Under the pieces are notes generated by a model. The model was not told the origin of the DNA, did no database searches, and saw only the letters and a program-made list of their open reading frames with translations. The position numbers and the translations under genes are program-made. A DNA stretch of 28,471 nucleotides from Bacteroidaceae bacterium. GTDB lineage: Bacteria > Bacteroidota > Bacteroidia > Bacteroidales > Bacteroidaceae. The first letter of the stretch is position 1. Each line of letters starts with the position of its first letter. The DNA is taken from contig CAAGGT010000280.1 in assembly GCA_900769465.1 (NCBI GenBank), positions 1 through 28,471 of the forward strand. The letters are read 5' to 3'. Below are positions 16,834 through 24,965 of the stretch, piece by piece.

Positions 16834-17595
16834 ATGCCCATTTCAGTAGTAATCAACACATACAATGCAGAAAAGCACCTTGCAGAGGTGCTTGATGCCG
16901 TAAAGGAATTCGATGAGGTTGTCGTGTGCGACATGGAAAGCACCGACAACACCATCGGCATTGCCAAAGAGTATGGTTGCAGGATTACTACATTCCCGAA
17001 AGGAGAGATAACCATCGTTGAGCCTGCACGCAATTTCGCCATAAGCCAGGCAACCCACGAATGGGTACTGGTTGTCGATGCCGATGAAATAATCACTCCC
17101 GAACTGCGTAGATACCTATACAAAAGGATTGAAGAGCCCGATTGTCCAACCGGGCTCTTCATATCAAGGCATAATATGTATCTGGGGCAATACTGTAACA
17201 GCAGACACACTCACGATTTCCAACTGCGTTTCATGAAACGCGACAAAGTGGACTGGCCGCACACCATACACGCCACTCCACGCATAGACGGCACAGTAGA
17301 GAGGGCACCCCTGCAGTTCAAAATAAAGCATCTGGCCGACGAGACCATACAACAGCTCATAAGCAAAGCCAACACGTACAGCGACAACGAGGTAACCAAT
17401 AAAGCTCACAAGAAGTATGGAATGTGGGCATTGTTCTACCGCCCGCTATGGCGATTCTTCAGGACATACATAATAAAAGGTGGAATTCTGCAAGGACGCC
17501 GCGGACTCATAAAGGCATACATGGATGCCACATATCAGGTATTCATAGTGACCAAAATCATGGAAAAGGAGATAAGGACAAACAAAGAGCAATGA
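16834..17595 (+). CDS. Glycosyltransferase family 2 protein (WaaE/KdtX-like)
   Basis: A 253-residue GT-A glycosyltransferase that probably adds a sugar to lipopolysaccharide core or a related surface glycan. It starts MPISVVINTYNAE and has CDMESTDNT (32-40), the metal-binding DAD in VVDADEI (80-86), and the WaaE-like region HDFQLRFMKRDKVDWPHTIHATP (127-149, quoted here only by its ends HDFQLR and HTIHATP). The C-terminal part is basic and aromatic (YRPLWRFFRTYI) and may contact the membrane. It begins 6 nt after proS, so the two are almost surely co-transcribed. The stop codon lies within a strong terminator hairpin. The sugar and acceptor are unknown. Confidence 0.87.
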   Translation: MPISVVINTYNAEKHLAEVLDAVKEFDEVVVCDMESTDNTIGIAKEYGCRITTFPKGEITIVEPARNFAISQATHEWVLVVDADEIITPELRRYLYKRIEEPDCPTGLFISRHNMYLGQYCNSRHTHDFQLRFMKRDKVDWPHTIHATPRIDGTVERAPLQFKIKHLADETIQQLISKANTYSDNEVTNKAHKKYGMWALFYRPLWRFFRTYIIKGGILQGRRGLIKAYMDATYQVFIVTKIMEKEIRTNKEQ

Positions 17596-17617
17596 CAATG
17601 TCATTGCTCTTTGTTTG
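17579..17617. terminator. Bidirectional terminator, 19-bp perfect stem over the stop codon
   Basis: Arms 17579-17597 and 17599-17617 are perfectly complementary around a single central A (in practice the loop will take a few more bases). The stop codon TGA of the glycosyltransferase (17593-17595) lies in the left arm. The right arm ends T-rich (CTCTTTGTTTG). It also lies 4 nt past the 3' end of tRNA-Arg on the other strand, so it can end both transcripts. Confidence 0.8.
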
Positions 17618-17620
17618 TTG

Positions 17621-17694
17621 TGACCCCGGTGGGATTCAAACCCACGACCTTCAGAACCGGAATCTGATGCTCTATTCAGCTAAGCTACAGGGCC
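17621..17694 (-). tRNA. tRNA-Arg (anticodon CCG)
   Basis: A 74-nt cloverleaf folds on the minus strand. The acceptor stem is GGCCCTG with CGGGGTC (two G-U pairs) and the discriminator is A73. The D stem is GCTT/GAGC. The anticodon stem is TCAGA/TCTGA with loop TTCCGGT, giving anticodon CCG, which reads CGG (Arg). The T stem is GTGGG/CCCAC. A20, an arginine identity base, is present. The 3' CCA is not encoded. The T loop reads TTTGAAT rather than the usual TTCGAAT, and the D loop has GA where GG is usual, so the 19-56 contact would be A-U. It has its own promoter and terminator. Confidence 0.95.
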
Positions 17695-17720
17695 GGGTAT
17701 CCATTTGCTGATTCCGGATG

Positions 17721-17750
17721 CGAAGATAGCAATAAATTACCAAGAAACAA
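17721..17750 (-). promoter_or_regulatory. Promoter of tRNA-Arg
   Basis: On the minus strand: TTG (17750-17748), 19 nt, then TATCTTCG (17728-17721), 27 nt upstream of the mature 5' end. Confidence 0.6.
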
Positions 17751-17819
17751 TTGCTTGTTTGCCAAAAAAAACAAAATGCAGAGAAAAGCGAGAAAAGGGA
17801 ATTGTTTTAGACGCATTTG

Positions 17820-17851
17820 TTGGCATTTTTAAAACAAAATACATATCTTTG
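17820..17851 (+). promoter_or_regulatory. Promoter of asnA-ung
   Basis: TTG at 17820-17822, a 21-nt spacer, then TATCTTTG at 17844-17851, an exact consensus match. The leader to the asnA ATG would be about 80 nt, long enough for control, but I see no clear structure in it. Confidence 0.65.
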
Positions 17852-17938
17852 CCAATAATGAGAAAGCAAACACTCTTCAATATTTGAAAAGTACAACAAA
17901 AACAGACAAAATAAAAGAAATTTGTCAAAAATAACAAA

Positions 17939-18976
17939 ATGAAACTCTACAGACTACCACAGGAATACACGCCACTGCTTGACCTGAAACAGACCGAACT
18001 GGCGATCAAGCAAATCAAGGAGACATTCCAGCTCAATCTGTCTTCATCGCTCCGTCTGCGACGTGTAACAGCACCGCTTTTCGTACTACAGGGAACAGGT
18101 CTAAACGACGACCTGAACGGATTTGAGAACGCAGTCAGCTTCCCCATCCAGGATATGAGCGGCGCAGTGGCCGAAGTTGTCCACTCACTTGCAAAATGGA
18201 AGCGGGTGACGCTTGCCGAATACAATATTGCACAAGGATACGGCATATACACCGACATGAACGCCATACGAGCGCACGAGGAGCTGGACAACCTGCACTC
18301 ATTGTATGTAGACCAGTGGGACTGGGAGCGTGTGATATCAGCCGAAGAGCGCACTGTCCGGTTCTTGCGCAAGATTGTCACCGACATCTATTCGGCAATC
18401 CTGCACACCGAATTCGCCCTCAGCGAAAGCTATCCACAGCTAAAGCCATCACTCCCCGAGAAAATCACCTTCATTCACAGCGAGGAGCTGCGACTCAAAT
18501 ACCCCACCCTCTCACCCAAAGAGCGCGAAGAGGCAATAACCAAAGAACATGGAGCCGTATTCATCATCGGAATAGGCAATGAACTGGGTGACGGCATTCC
18601 ACACGACAACCGCGCACCCGACTACGATGACTACAGCACTGTGAACGAAGATGGCTATTACGGACTCAATGGAGACCTCATGATATGGAGCGACGTGCTG
18701 GGCAAAGCCATGGAGCTTTCATCCATGGGCATCCGTGTAGACCACAAAGCACTGTTGCACCAGCTGGATAAATCGGGAAAGGAGGAGCGCAAAGGCCTTT
18801 ATTTCCATCGCCGTATGCTGAACGGAGAGCTGCCATTGAGCATAGGTGGCGGTATAGGACAGTCACGTCTCTGTATGCTGCTGCTGAAGAAAGCTCATAT
18901 TGGCGAAATACAGTCAAGCATCTGGCCCGATGAAATGCGCCAGAAATGCAAGGAAATGAACATACCTATTATATAA
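17939..18976 (+). CDS. asnA: Aspartate-ammonia ligase (asparagine synthetase A)
   Basis: Makes asparagine from aspartate, ammonia and ATP. The 345-residue enzyme is related to class II aspartyl-tRNA synthetases. Conserved blocks include SSSLRLRRVTAPLFV (35-49), LNDDLNG (55-61), SFPI, EVVHSLAKWKR (79-89) and, near the C-terminus, PLSIGGGIGQSR, the class II motif 3 region with its Arg. The length is normal, slightly above the E. coli enzyme (330). Its promoter is the only one for the pair, since ung starts 6 nt after the stop. Pairing of asnA with ung looks like simple transcriptional sharing rather than a shared pathway. Confidence 0.96.
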   Translation: MKLYRLPQEYTPLLDLKQTELAIKQIKETFQLNLSSSLRLRRVTAPLFVLQGTGLNDDLNGFENAVSFPIQDMSGAVAEVVHSLAKWKRVTLAEYNIAQGYGIYTDMNAIRAHEELDNLHSLYVDQWDWERVISAEERTVRFLRKIVTDIYSAILHTEFALSESYPQLKPSLPEKITFIHSEELRLKYPTLSPKEREEAITKEHGAVFIIGIGNELGDGIPHDNRAPDYDDYSTVNEDGYYGLNGDLMIWSDVLGKAMELSSMGIRVDHKALLHQLDKSGKEERKGLYFHRRMLNGELPLSIGGGIGQSRLCMLLLKKAHIGEIQSSIWPDEMRQKCKEMNIPII

Positions 18977-18982
18977 TAATAT

Positions 18983-19648
18983 ATGGATGTAAGGATAGAG
19001 CAGAGCTGGAAGGAGGTTCTCGCAGAGGAGTTCTCAAAGGATTACTTTACCCGCCTCACGACATTTGTAAAAGAGGAGTATGCCGGCACCACACCTATAT
19101 ACCCGCCGGCAAAACAGATATTCAACGCCTTTGACCATTGCCCGTTCGACAAGGTCAAGGTTGTGATATTGGGACAGGACCCATATCATGGTGCAGGGCA
19201 GGCCAATGGTCTTTGTTTCTCGGTAAACAAAGGCATTCCATTCCCGCCTTCACTGCTGAACATTTTCAAGGAGATTGAGAACGACCTGGGGAGGCCAATC
19301 CCGCAGGACGGTGACCTTACCCGTTGGAGTGACCAGGGTGTACTGTTGCTCAACGCGACACTGACCGTGCGTGCCGCACAGGCAGGTTCGCACCAAAGAC
19401 GCGGTTGGGAGGAATTCACCGACGCTGCAATACGCGAGCTGGCATCGCGGCGGAGCGGCATTGTCTTTATACTATGGGGCAGCTATGCACAGAAGAAAGG
19501 CGCATTCATAGACCGCAGCAAACACCTTGTACTCTCGTCCCCCCACCCCTCGCCATTGTCGGCATATCAGGGATTCTTCGGCAACCACCATTTCAGCACG
19601 GCAAACAAATACCTGAAAGAGCAAGGAGAGAGCGAAATCATCTGGTAA
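18983..19648 (+). CDS. ung: Uracil-DNA glycosylase (family 1)
   Basis: Removes uracil from DNA, the first step of base excision repair. The 221-residue protein has the catalytic water-activating loop GQDPYH (64-69, Asp66) and the DNA-intercalation loop HPSPLSA (188-194, His188), both diagnostic of family 1. LLLNATLTV (121-129) contains the Asn that reads uracil. The start MDVRIEQSWKEVL matches the family N-terminus. It lies 6 nt after asnA and ends just before a very long perfect hairpin shared with the convergent LptD-like gene. Confidence 0.97.
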   Translation: MDVRIEQSWKEVLAEEFSKDYFTRLTTFVKEEYAGTTPIYPPAKQIFNAFDHCPFDKVKVVILGQDPYHGAGQANGLCFSVNKGIPFPPSLLNIFKEIENDLGRPIPQDGDLTRWSDQGVLLLNATLTVRAAQAGSHQRRGWEEFTDAAIRELASRRSGIVFILWGSYAQKKGAFIDRSKHLVLSSPHPSPLSAYQGFFGNHHFSTANKYLKEQGESEIIW

Positions 19649-19654
19649 CGTAAA

Positions 19655-19710
19655 ATACACGCAGAGACTCCCCCTGATGGAATTTCATCAGGGGGAGTCT
19701 CTGCGTGTAT
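19655..19710. terminator. Bidirectional terminator, 25-bp perfect stem
   Basis: Arms 19655-19679 and 19686-19710 are perfectly complementary over 25 bp with a 6-nt loop (GAATTT). The hairpin fills the gap between ung and the convergent LptD-like gene, ending 2 nt from the latter's stop codon. The outer arm sequence resembles that of the hairpin at 10992-11045. Confidence 0.85.
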
Positions 19711-19712
19711 CA

Positions 19713-22451
19713 TCAATCGTTATACCACTGGACGTTAGAGCTTCGGCTGCTGCGCTTGTCAATCTTGAGTGCATCGGCAAGCATCTGCGATGTTGCACGG
19801 AAACTGAAATTATATGAGACATATGGTGCCAGCACAATGCCGCACGACATCTCAAAACAATGCAGGTCACGCGATATGTTCAGCGTGGTTGTAGTTAGTT
19901 TGCGGTACTCGAAATTATATCCCGATGTAAAGTTTATGCGCCAGTTGTCCGAGATACCGATATTGCCCGAGATATTAAGATTCTGCGTAAATTTGTATGG
20001 ATAGCGCATATTGCGCAGGTTGATTTCCGCACTCCTGTCCTCGGCCATCGTTATACCATAGGACAACGTCACGTTCCATTGGAACTTGAAGGGCATATAT
20101 CCGTCTTCATCCACATCGGCTTTCTTCGCCTTCTCCGGTTTACGTCCCGGTTTTCCAACCTTTTCGGCCGGACGGTCAAGTTTCTCGCCACCACCCACTT
20201 CATCCTCTATCTCATCATCCTCTCCACCTCCGAACTTACTCTTGAACCACTCTTTGATTTTCACAAAAGTGCCATTATTCAATGTATATGAGAGGTTGTG
20301 GCTCATACCTTGGAAACGGCCGAAACGGCCATAGGACCACTCTGTTCTGTCACCCACGATAACCTGTCCCTTGTCATTGAAAGTATAGGCATATGTAGCC
20401 CAGGTGGCATTGAAATTGAACGTATAATTCTTGGTGAGCTTGAGCCTCAATCGAGTCGAGAGATTACTCCAGGGCTTTGTCTTTGCCGCAAGATTGTACG
20501 ACAACGAGGCACCTATTTCGTCAATGAGGCTTATCTTCTTGAGCGAATCGGTCTTTGTCCTCCACTTCATCTCAAGATTGTTGCTGACATTCAAGGAGAT
20601 GCTTCCTGTGCGGCCCTTGGACGGAACGCCATACATTGCACCCTGATAAGGAGAATACTCAACCGTACGCGCCTCACCATCCTCATCGGTATACACATAC
20701 GTTCCATAATAGCCATAGCGCTCATTTCCGAAGTCGGGAGCAAAGCTGAACGAAAGTGATGGTTTGAATACGTGGCGCACAGTGTGTATGCGGCTCTTCT
20801 TCATGAACCAGGCCGGTTTGTAATATCCATAGAGCGTTGTATTTGCCGAGAGCGACAGGTTGTAATTGTACACCCTATGGAAACCGCTGACCGTATCGCG
20901 GACAACACTGTTCGTCACATCGTCCCACGACTGGTTTATCTTCTTGAAGTACCAGCGGGCGGTATAGTTGAAACTTGGCGTAATGTTGATATGGTCAAAC
21001 AGCTGGAAAGTGGCAGTGATGGGGATTGTATGCTTCACGCCATTGCTCCAGTCGGTAAGAAAATTCGACTTGAGGATCTTGTACTCCTTTGTCGATATGC
21101 TGTTGTTGAACTGTCCGCTATACGAGACTGAAATCTTTTCATACCAACGCTCGTCACCCTTTCTCTTCCTGCGTTTGAACGGATATTTCTTGGATAGCGA
21201 TATATTGAGGCTCGGCAAGTTCAACGATATTATGGAGTCCTTCACATTCTGCGACAGGTTCATGGACGACGACACCGTAAGGCCAATCGAGGGGAACGTG
21301 TGCGAATAGCTGATGCTCGAGGTCCTCATACTCTGCGAACTGAGTACGGGGTTATAGAGGCTTGTAAGGTTCGAACGCTCATAGTTGGCTGTAGAAAAGT
21401 TCACGCTCGCCGAGAAGTTGCTGTTTGGACGAGCCTTGGCATCCTGCCTGTGATTCCAGATAAACCTGAAGTTCTTGCCCACAGAGTAATCGGGTAGTCC
21501 CTTCTCGCCGGTCTTTGTCACAAGATAGCTGAAATTCACATTACCCGAAAATTTGTAACGTTTGGCATATGTGGATGCAGCTCCCACGCCCCAGGAACCC
21601 TTTGTATAGATTTCACCCGTGAGCTTCAGGTCAAACTTGTCACTGATGGCAAAATAGTATCCACCGTCACGCAGGTAGAATCCACGTTCAAGTTCATCAC
21701 CATACGTAGGCATTATTATACCCGAGGAATATTTGCTTGTGAACGGGAAATATCCGAAAGGCAAGGCAATAGGCAACGGCACATCCTCTACAACCAGATA
21801 CAAAGGTCCCGACACCACATCCTTTTTGGGGCGTACCTTTGCACGAGTGAGTTTGATATAGAAGTGCGGATGCTCGGCATCACAGGTTGTGTACATTCCG
21901 TCCTGCGAATAGAAGACGTTCGACGAATCCTTTTTTGCCTTTCCGCCCATGAGAAAACCGTCGCCCTGCTGGGTGTAGACATTACTGATAAATCCCTTGC
22001 GGCTCTTGAAGTTATAGCTCATCTTCTCCGACTCATACGGCGTACCGCCGTCAACGAACACAGGCAAACCGCTGACCACACCCGCAGAATCGGCACGTCC
22101 GAATGCATGTACCACGCTGCTGTCCATATTCATCGTTATGATGTTGGCCGTCAGCTCTATCTTGTCATACACGACCTTGCCGTCGCCATAGAGAAAGGCA
22201 TTTCCGTTTTTTGACCACACCATAGAGTCGGTACTCTCATAGTACACAGGAGCCTCTATCGCATCCTTTTTGGAAGCCTTTGTCTTCAACGAATCGGTTG
22301 CAGCAACAGCAACGGTGTCGGTAGCGAGAGAATCCGTAGAGAAGAATGGAACAGTATACGCGGCAAAAGACAAATTACCGGCAGAAACCCCTAAAGAGAT
22401 GACCGCCTGCAATATAAATGCCAACAGAAAACCTGATATACTATGTTTCAT
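19713..22451 (-). CDS. LptD-like lipopolysaccharide assembly outer-membrane protein
   Basis: A 912-residue predicted outer-membrane barrel that inserts lipopolysaccharide into the outer leaflet. A signal peptide (about 1-24) is followed by an OstA/LptA-like beta-jellyroll part (about 75-250) with GNAFLYGDGKVVYD and MDSSVVHAFGRAD. The Bacteroidetes LptD core follows, with VEDVPLPIALPFGYFPF (about 224-240) and many alternating barrel strands to the end. Residues 741-784 (bases 20100-20231) are a low-complexity insert rich in Gly, Glu, Asp, Lys and Pro, probably a flexible loop. The family is the Bacteroidetes-type LptD, distant from the E. coli protein. A -7 element (TATTTTTG, 22482-22475) lies 24 nt upstream. 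It is downstream of the HD-domain gene, past a small terminator. Confidence 0.9.
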   Translation of the reverse strand: MKHSISGFLLAFILQAVISLGVSAGNLSFAAYTVPFFSTDSLATDTVAVAATDSLKTKASKKDAIEAPVYYESTDSMVWSKNGNAFLYGDGKVVYDKIELTANIITMNMDSSVVHAFGRADSAGVVSGLPVFVDGGTPYESEKMSYNFKSRKGFISNVYTQQGDGFLMGGKAKKDSSNVFYSQDGMYTTCDAEHPHFYIKLTRAKVRPKKDVVSGPLYLVVEDVPLPIALPFGYFPFTSKYSSGIIMPTYGDELERGFYLRDGGYYFAISDKFDLKLTGEIYTKGSWGVGAASTYAKRYKFSGNVNFSYLVTKTGEKGLPDYSVGKNFRFIWNHRQDAKARPNSNFSASVNFSTANYERSNLTSLYNPVLSSQSMRTSSISYSHTFPSIGLTVSSSMNLSQNVKDSIISLNLPSLNISLSKKYPFKRRKRKGDERWYEKISVSYSGQFNNSISTKEYKILKSNFLTDWSNGVKHTIPITATFQLFDHINITPSFNYTARWYFKKINQSWDDVTNSVVRDTVSGFHRVYNYNLSLSANTTLYGYYKPAWFMKKSRIHTVRHVFKPSLSFSFAPDFGNERYGYYGTYVYTDEDGEARTVEYSPYQGAMYGVPSKGRTGSISLNVSNNLEMKWRTKTDSLKKISLIDEIGASLSYNLAAKTKPWSNLSTRLRLKLTKNYTFNFNATWATYAYTFNDKGQVIVGDRTEWSYGRFGRFQGMSHNLSYTLNNGTFVKIKEWFKSKFGGGEDDEIEDEVGGGEKLDRPAEKVGKPGRKPEKAKKADVDEDGYMPFKFQWNVTLSYGITMAEDRSAEINLRNMRYPYKFTQNLNISGNIGISDNWRINFTSGYNFEYRKLTTTTLNISRDLHCFEMSCGIVLAPYVSYNFSFRATSQMLADALKIDKRSSRSSNVQWYND

Positions 22452-22474
22452 TCACCCTAACATCAAATGAGAGG

Positions 22475-22482
22475 CAAAAATA
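22475..22482 (-). promoter_or_regulatory. Possible -7 element for the LptD-like gene
   Basis: On the minus strand TATTTTTG, an exact consensus match, 24 nt upstream of the start. There is no TTG at -33. Confidence 0.45.
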
Positions 22483-22534
22483 CGAAATAAAAAGGAGGAT
22501 TTCCCATTTTTAAGATAAAAAAACATAGTTATGT

Positions 22535-22555
22535 AAAAAACACGCGCATCGCGCG
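22535..22555 (-). terminator. Terminator of the HD-domain gene
   Basis: On the minus strand CGCGC-GAT-GCGCG forms a short GC-only stem, followed by TGTTTTTT. It lies about 27 nt past the stop at 22582. Confidence 0.65.
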
Positions 22556-22581
22556 GGAAAATGAGAGAGAACAGACAGCGT

Positions 22582-23130
22582 CTACATGAACATTGCAGCC
22601 CAACGCTCGACCTTCTCGACCGATTCGGGAGATATTGCAGCCATACTTGCCACAACCTGTTCAAAAGAGCGGGCGGTCTCAAGGAATTTTGTCTTTGAAT
22701 AGAATTTGTCGGCAAAGCATATGAGCTGCTCCTCTATAGTCTCCGGGACAAAATCCTTTACCGGCAACCCCCATCCTTTGGCCACTATGGTTTCTTTTGT
22801 CAGCCCGGTACCGGTGTGACGCTCGCACACCCTTGCATGCCGTTCATACCCCAACGACCTCAACAGCTCGGCACCAAGATATCCATGACAAAGATAAGGT
22901 TCTGTGCCATAGCAGTATATGCGTGGAGCATCGGTCAGATAAATACCCAGGTCGTGCAGCATGGCAGCCTCCTCCACAAATTGCATATCGATACCCAGTT
23001 CGGGATGTCGGCACGCCATTTCCAGAGCAAGGGAAGTAACCTTCTCTGCGTGTATATTGTAAATCTTTTTCAACTCATTATCCTCGGGATAACAAGAATC
23101 TATAATCCCTTTCACATCTATTCCAGCCAT
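22582..23130 (-). CDS. HD-domain (HDIG-type) phosphohydrolase
   Basis: A 182-residue soluble protein with the metal-binding pattern of HD phosphohydrolases: His27 in HAEKV, His59-Asp60 in MLHDLG, and Asp141 in FADKFY. His82 and His105 lie between them and could support a second metal site, as in binuclear HD enzymes. The family acts on nucleotides or other phosphoesters, but no substrate can be assigned. The start at 23130 (MAGIDVKGIID) is chosen because the longer frame from 23208 runs through the promoter. It is divergent from the VTC operon; the two promoters lie about 75 nt apart, so joint control is possible but not shown. Confidence 0.85.
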   Translation of the reverse strand: MAGIDVKGIIDSCYPEDNELKKIYNIHAEKVTSLALEMACRHPELGIDMQFVEEAAMLHDLGIYLTDAPRIYCYGTEPYLCHGYLGAELLRSLGYERHARVCERHTGTGLTKETIVAKGWGLPVKDFVPETIEEQLICFADKFYSKTKFLETARSFEQVVASMAAISPESVEKVERWAAMFM

Positions 23131-23156
23131 AACAACCTGTGTAAAAATATTAAAAC

Positions 23157-23186
23157 CAAAGATACTAAATCCGTTACAAGCGACAA
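23157..23186 (-). promoter_or_regulatory. Promoter of the HD-domain gene
   Basis: On the minus strand: TTG (23186-23184), 19 nt, then TATCTTTG (23164-23157), an exact consensus match 26 nt upstream of the start. Confidence 0.7.
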
Positions 23187-23258
23187 AATAAAAACTGGTA
23201 TTTGGCATACAAAAAAGCCATTATGCTTAACTGTCAAGCAAAAAAGCTACACAACAAG

Positions 23259-23288
23259 TTGTTTTTTGAATATTTTTGATTATTTTTG
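23259..23288 (+). promoter_or_regulatory. Promoter of the five-gene VTC operon
   Basis: TTG at 23259-23261, a 19-nt spacer, then TATTTTTG at 23281-23288, an exact consensus match. The expected leader is about 20 nt. No other convincing promoter was seen before the terminator at 27964. Confidence 0.7.
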
Positions 23289-23317
23289 TAAATAGAGAAT
23301 TATGCCCGGACCACACA

Positions 23318-24079
23318 ATGGATAAAATTGCCGAAAAGACACTGCAGCTTCCCCCGATAACACTCGAAGAGATGTCGGGAATAAAGCTGATGAACAGGAC
23401 GGACACAAAATTCGTGGCCACCCTTGAGCAACTGCACGCATTCCTGCTTGCAGTACGTGGCAAATATTTCATACAGGATATCAACGGCAAGCGCATCGCC
23501 AGTTATCACACAACCTATTTCGACACTGCCGATTACCACATGTACGGCATACACCACGCCGGGCGACAGGTGAGGGAGAAAATCCGCGTGCGCACCTATC
23601 TCGACAGCGACGACACGTTCCTTGAGATCAAGAACAAGAACAACCACGGGCGCACAAAAAAGAAACGCATACCGGTGACCGACCTTCAATCCATAGGGCA
23701 GGAACGCGAAAGCATCGACCCCTTTATGGCAAAGCACGCCTGGTACACAATTGATCAGGTATCTCCTGTAATAGAGAACTGGTTCAACCGCATAACCCTA
23801 GTCAATTTCGGAAAGACGGAAAGATTGACAATAGATTTCAATCTACGTTTCCACCACTTGAAAAGCGACGGGCGCAACCAGTTGCAGCGTGTGGCAATCA
23901 TAGAGCTGAAGCGCGATGGCAATGTACCCTCGCCGGCACTGGAGCTGTTGCGTCAGACACGTATCAAACGTTCAGGATTCAGCAAATACTGCATTGGCAG
24001 CGCACTAACGAACAACGCGCTCAAGCGCAACAATTTCAAGGAACGCCTGACGATGATAAGAAAAATGGAAAACAAATGA
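23318..24079 (+). CDS. VTC-domain polyphosphate polymerase-like protein
   Basis: A 253-residue cytoplasmic protein matching the VTC catalytic domain (CYTH/triphosphate tunnel fold), which in yeast Vtc4 makes polyphosphate from ATP. Tunnel-type residues are visible: MNRTDTKF (25-32), the REKIRVRTY strand (86-94, Arg90 and Arg92), FLEIKNK (101-107, Glu103 and Lys105), the basic KKKR (114-117), RLTIDFNLRF (169-178), IIELK (194-198, Glu196) and FSKYCIGS (221-228, Lys223). The fungal SPX sensor and the membrane segments are absent. The start at 23318 is chosen because the in-frame ATG at 23276 lies before the -7 element. It is the first gene of the operon, 13 nt before DUF4956. Polymer identity is inferred from the family only. 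Confidence 0.88.
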   Translation: MDKIAEKTLQLPPITLEEMSGIKLMNRTDTKFVATLEQLHAFLLAVRGKYFIQDINGKRIASYHTTYFDTADYHMYGIHHAGRQVREKIRVRTYLDSDDTFLEIKNKNNHGRTKKKRIPVTDLQSIGQERESIDPFMAKHAWYTIDQVSPVIENWFNRITLVNFGKTERLTIDFNLRFHHLKSDGRNQLQRVAIIELKRDGNVPSPALELLRQTRIKRSGFSKYCIGSALTNNALKRNNFKERLTMIRKMENK

Positions 24080-24092
24080 TAAAACCATAACA

Positions 24093-24965
24093 ATGAAACT
24101 TTTAACTACCCTATTGCTCATCTGTTCGACAATGTTTGTCCAGGCACAGAATGTCGAGAACCGCAATGTAGCGGAAACCAATGCCATTGCAACCGCAAAT
24201 ACCGTTGCATCCGAGATTGAAAAAGCCGAAGCCGTGAACGTATTCATAGACTACGACGACGAGTTCACCCAACCGGAGAAGATGTCAGTGTCGGTAAAGC
24301 AAAAACGCCAAAGCGACGAGTTCATAGACGTTGACCACGTTGAAAAACTCCTGTTGGCATTCTTGATAAACCTCATTGCAATAATGATAGTGGTACGATG
24401 GCTCTACTACCCCAAATGCAAGCGCGGAGAGTTCTTCTTCACCTACATTCTCATAGCAATAAGCACCTTCATGCTCATATACGTGCTTGGTGATGTAAAG
24501 CTCAAGGCTGGTATAGCATTGGGACTCTTTGCAATGTTCAGCATCATACGTTACCGCACCGAGCAGATTGCGATACGCGAGATGACCTATCTGTTCGTCA
24601 TCATCGCACTCAGCGCAATCAACGGACTCACGATAAGCGAATTGAGCATTGGCGAGGTAATAATCATCAACATCCTGTTCATTGCAGCTACCTGGGTGTG
24701 CGAGAGCAAATTGCTCATCAGCCACTACTCATACAAGGTTATAAAGTATGACAACATAAACCTCATCACCCCCGACAAACGGGAAGAGCTCATTGCCGAC
24801 CTTGAAAAACGCACCGGGCTGAAGATTGTCAAGGTCGAAGTTGGCGCAATCGATTTCCTCAAGGACGCGGCGATAGTGAAGATGTACTACAAAAGCAACG
24901 AAGCAAACAACTCAGTAGATACAACCCTTAAAACTCCAACAGATGAATACAAACTTAAAGGATAA
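24093..24965 (+). CDS. DUF4956 membrane protein
   Basis: A 290-residue inner-membrane protein. It begins with a signal-peptide-like segment (MKLLTTLLLICSTMFVQAQ) and a polar stretch of about 65 residues. Hydrophobic segments follow near 85-104, 113-132, 137-151, 164-179 and 187-203. The family hallmark is the loop FSIIRYRTEQIAIREMTYLF (149-168). The C-terminal 85 residues are soluble and probably cytoplasmic. DUF4956 genes are often next to VTC-domain genes in bacteria, and I infer that it could be the membrane partner that receives or moves the polymer, as Vtc1 does in yeast. The gene end overlaps the next gene by 23 nt. No function is proven for the family to my knowledge. Confidence 0.85.
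   Translation: MKLLTTLLLICSTMFVQAQNVENRNVAETNAIATANTVASEIEKAEAVNVFIDYDDEFTQPEKMSVSVKQKRQSDEFIDVDHVEKLLLAFLINLIAIMIVVRWLYYPKCKRGEFFFTYILIAISTFMLIYVLGDVKLKAGIALGLFAMFSIIRYRTEQIAIREMTYLFVIIALSAINGLTISELSIGEVIIINILFIAATWVCESKLLISHYSYKVIKYDNINLITPDKREELIADLEKRTGLKIVKVEVGAIDFLKDAAIVKMYYKSNEANNSVDTTLKTPTDEYKLKG

Larger units (their letters stand above)
17596..17938. other. Intergenic region with tRNA and two promoters
   Basis: This 343-nt gap holds the right arm of the terminator, tRNA-Arg on the minus strand, its promoter, and the asnA promoter on the plus strand. The rest (17751-17819 and 17852-17938) is AT-rich leader with no gene that I can support. Confidence 0.6.

Noticed and set aside
16275..17210. 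Long 311-codon open frame on the minus strand across proS and the glycosyltransferase gene
   Set aside because: It lies fully antisense to two well-supported genes, is serine-rich in the way of reversed coding sequence, and shows no domain.
17858..17938. Riboswitch or attenuator in the asnA leader
   Set aside because: The leader is AT-rich, with no stable stem or known riboswitch core that I could see.
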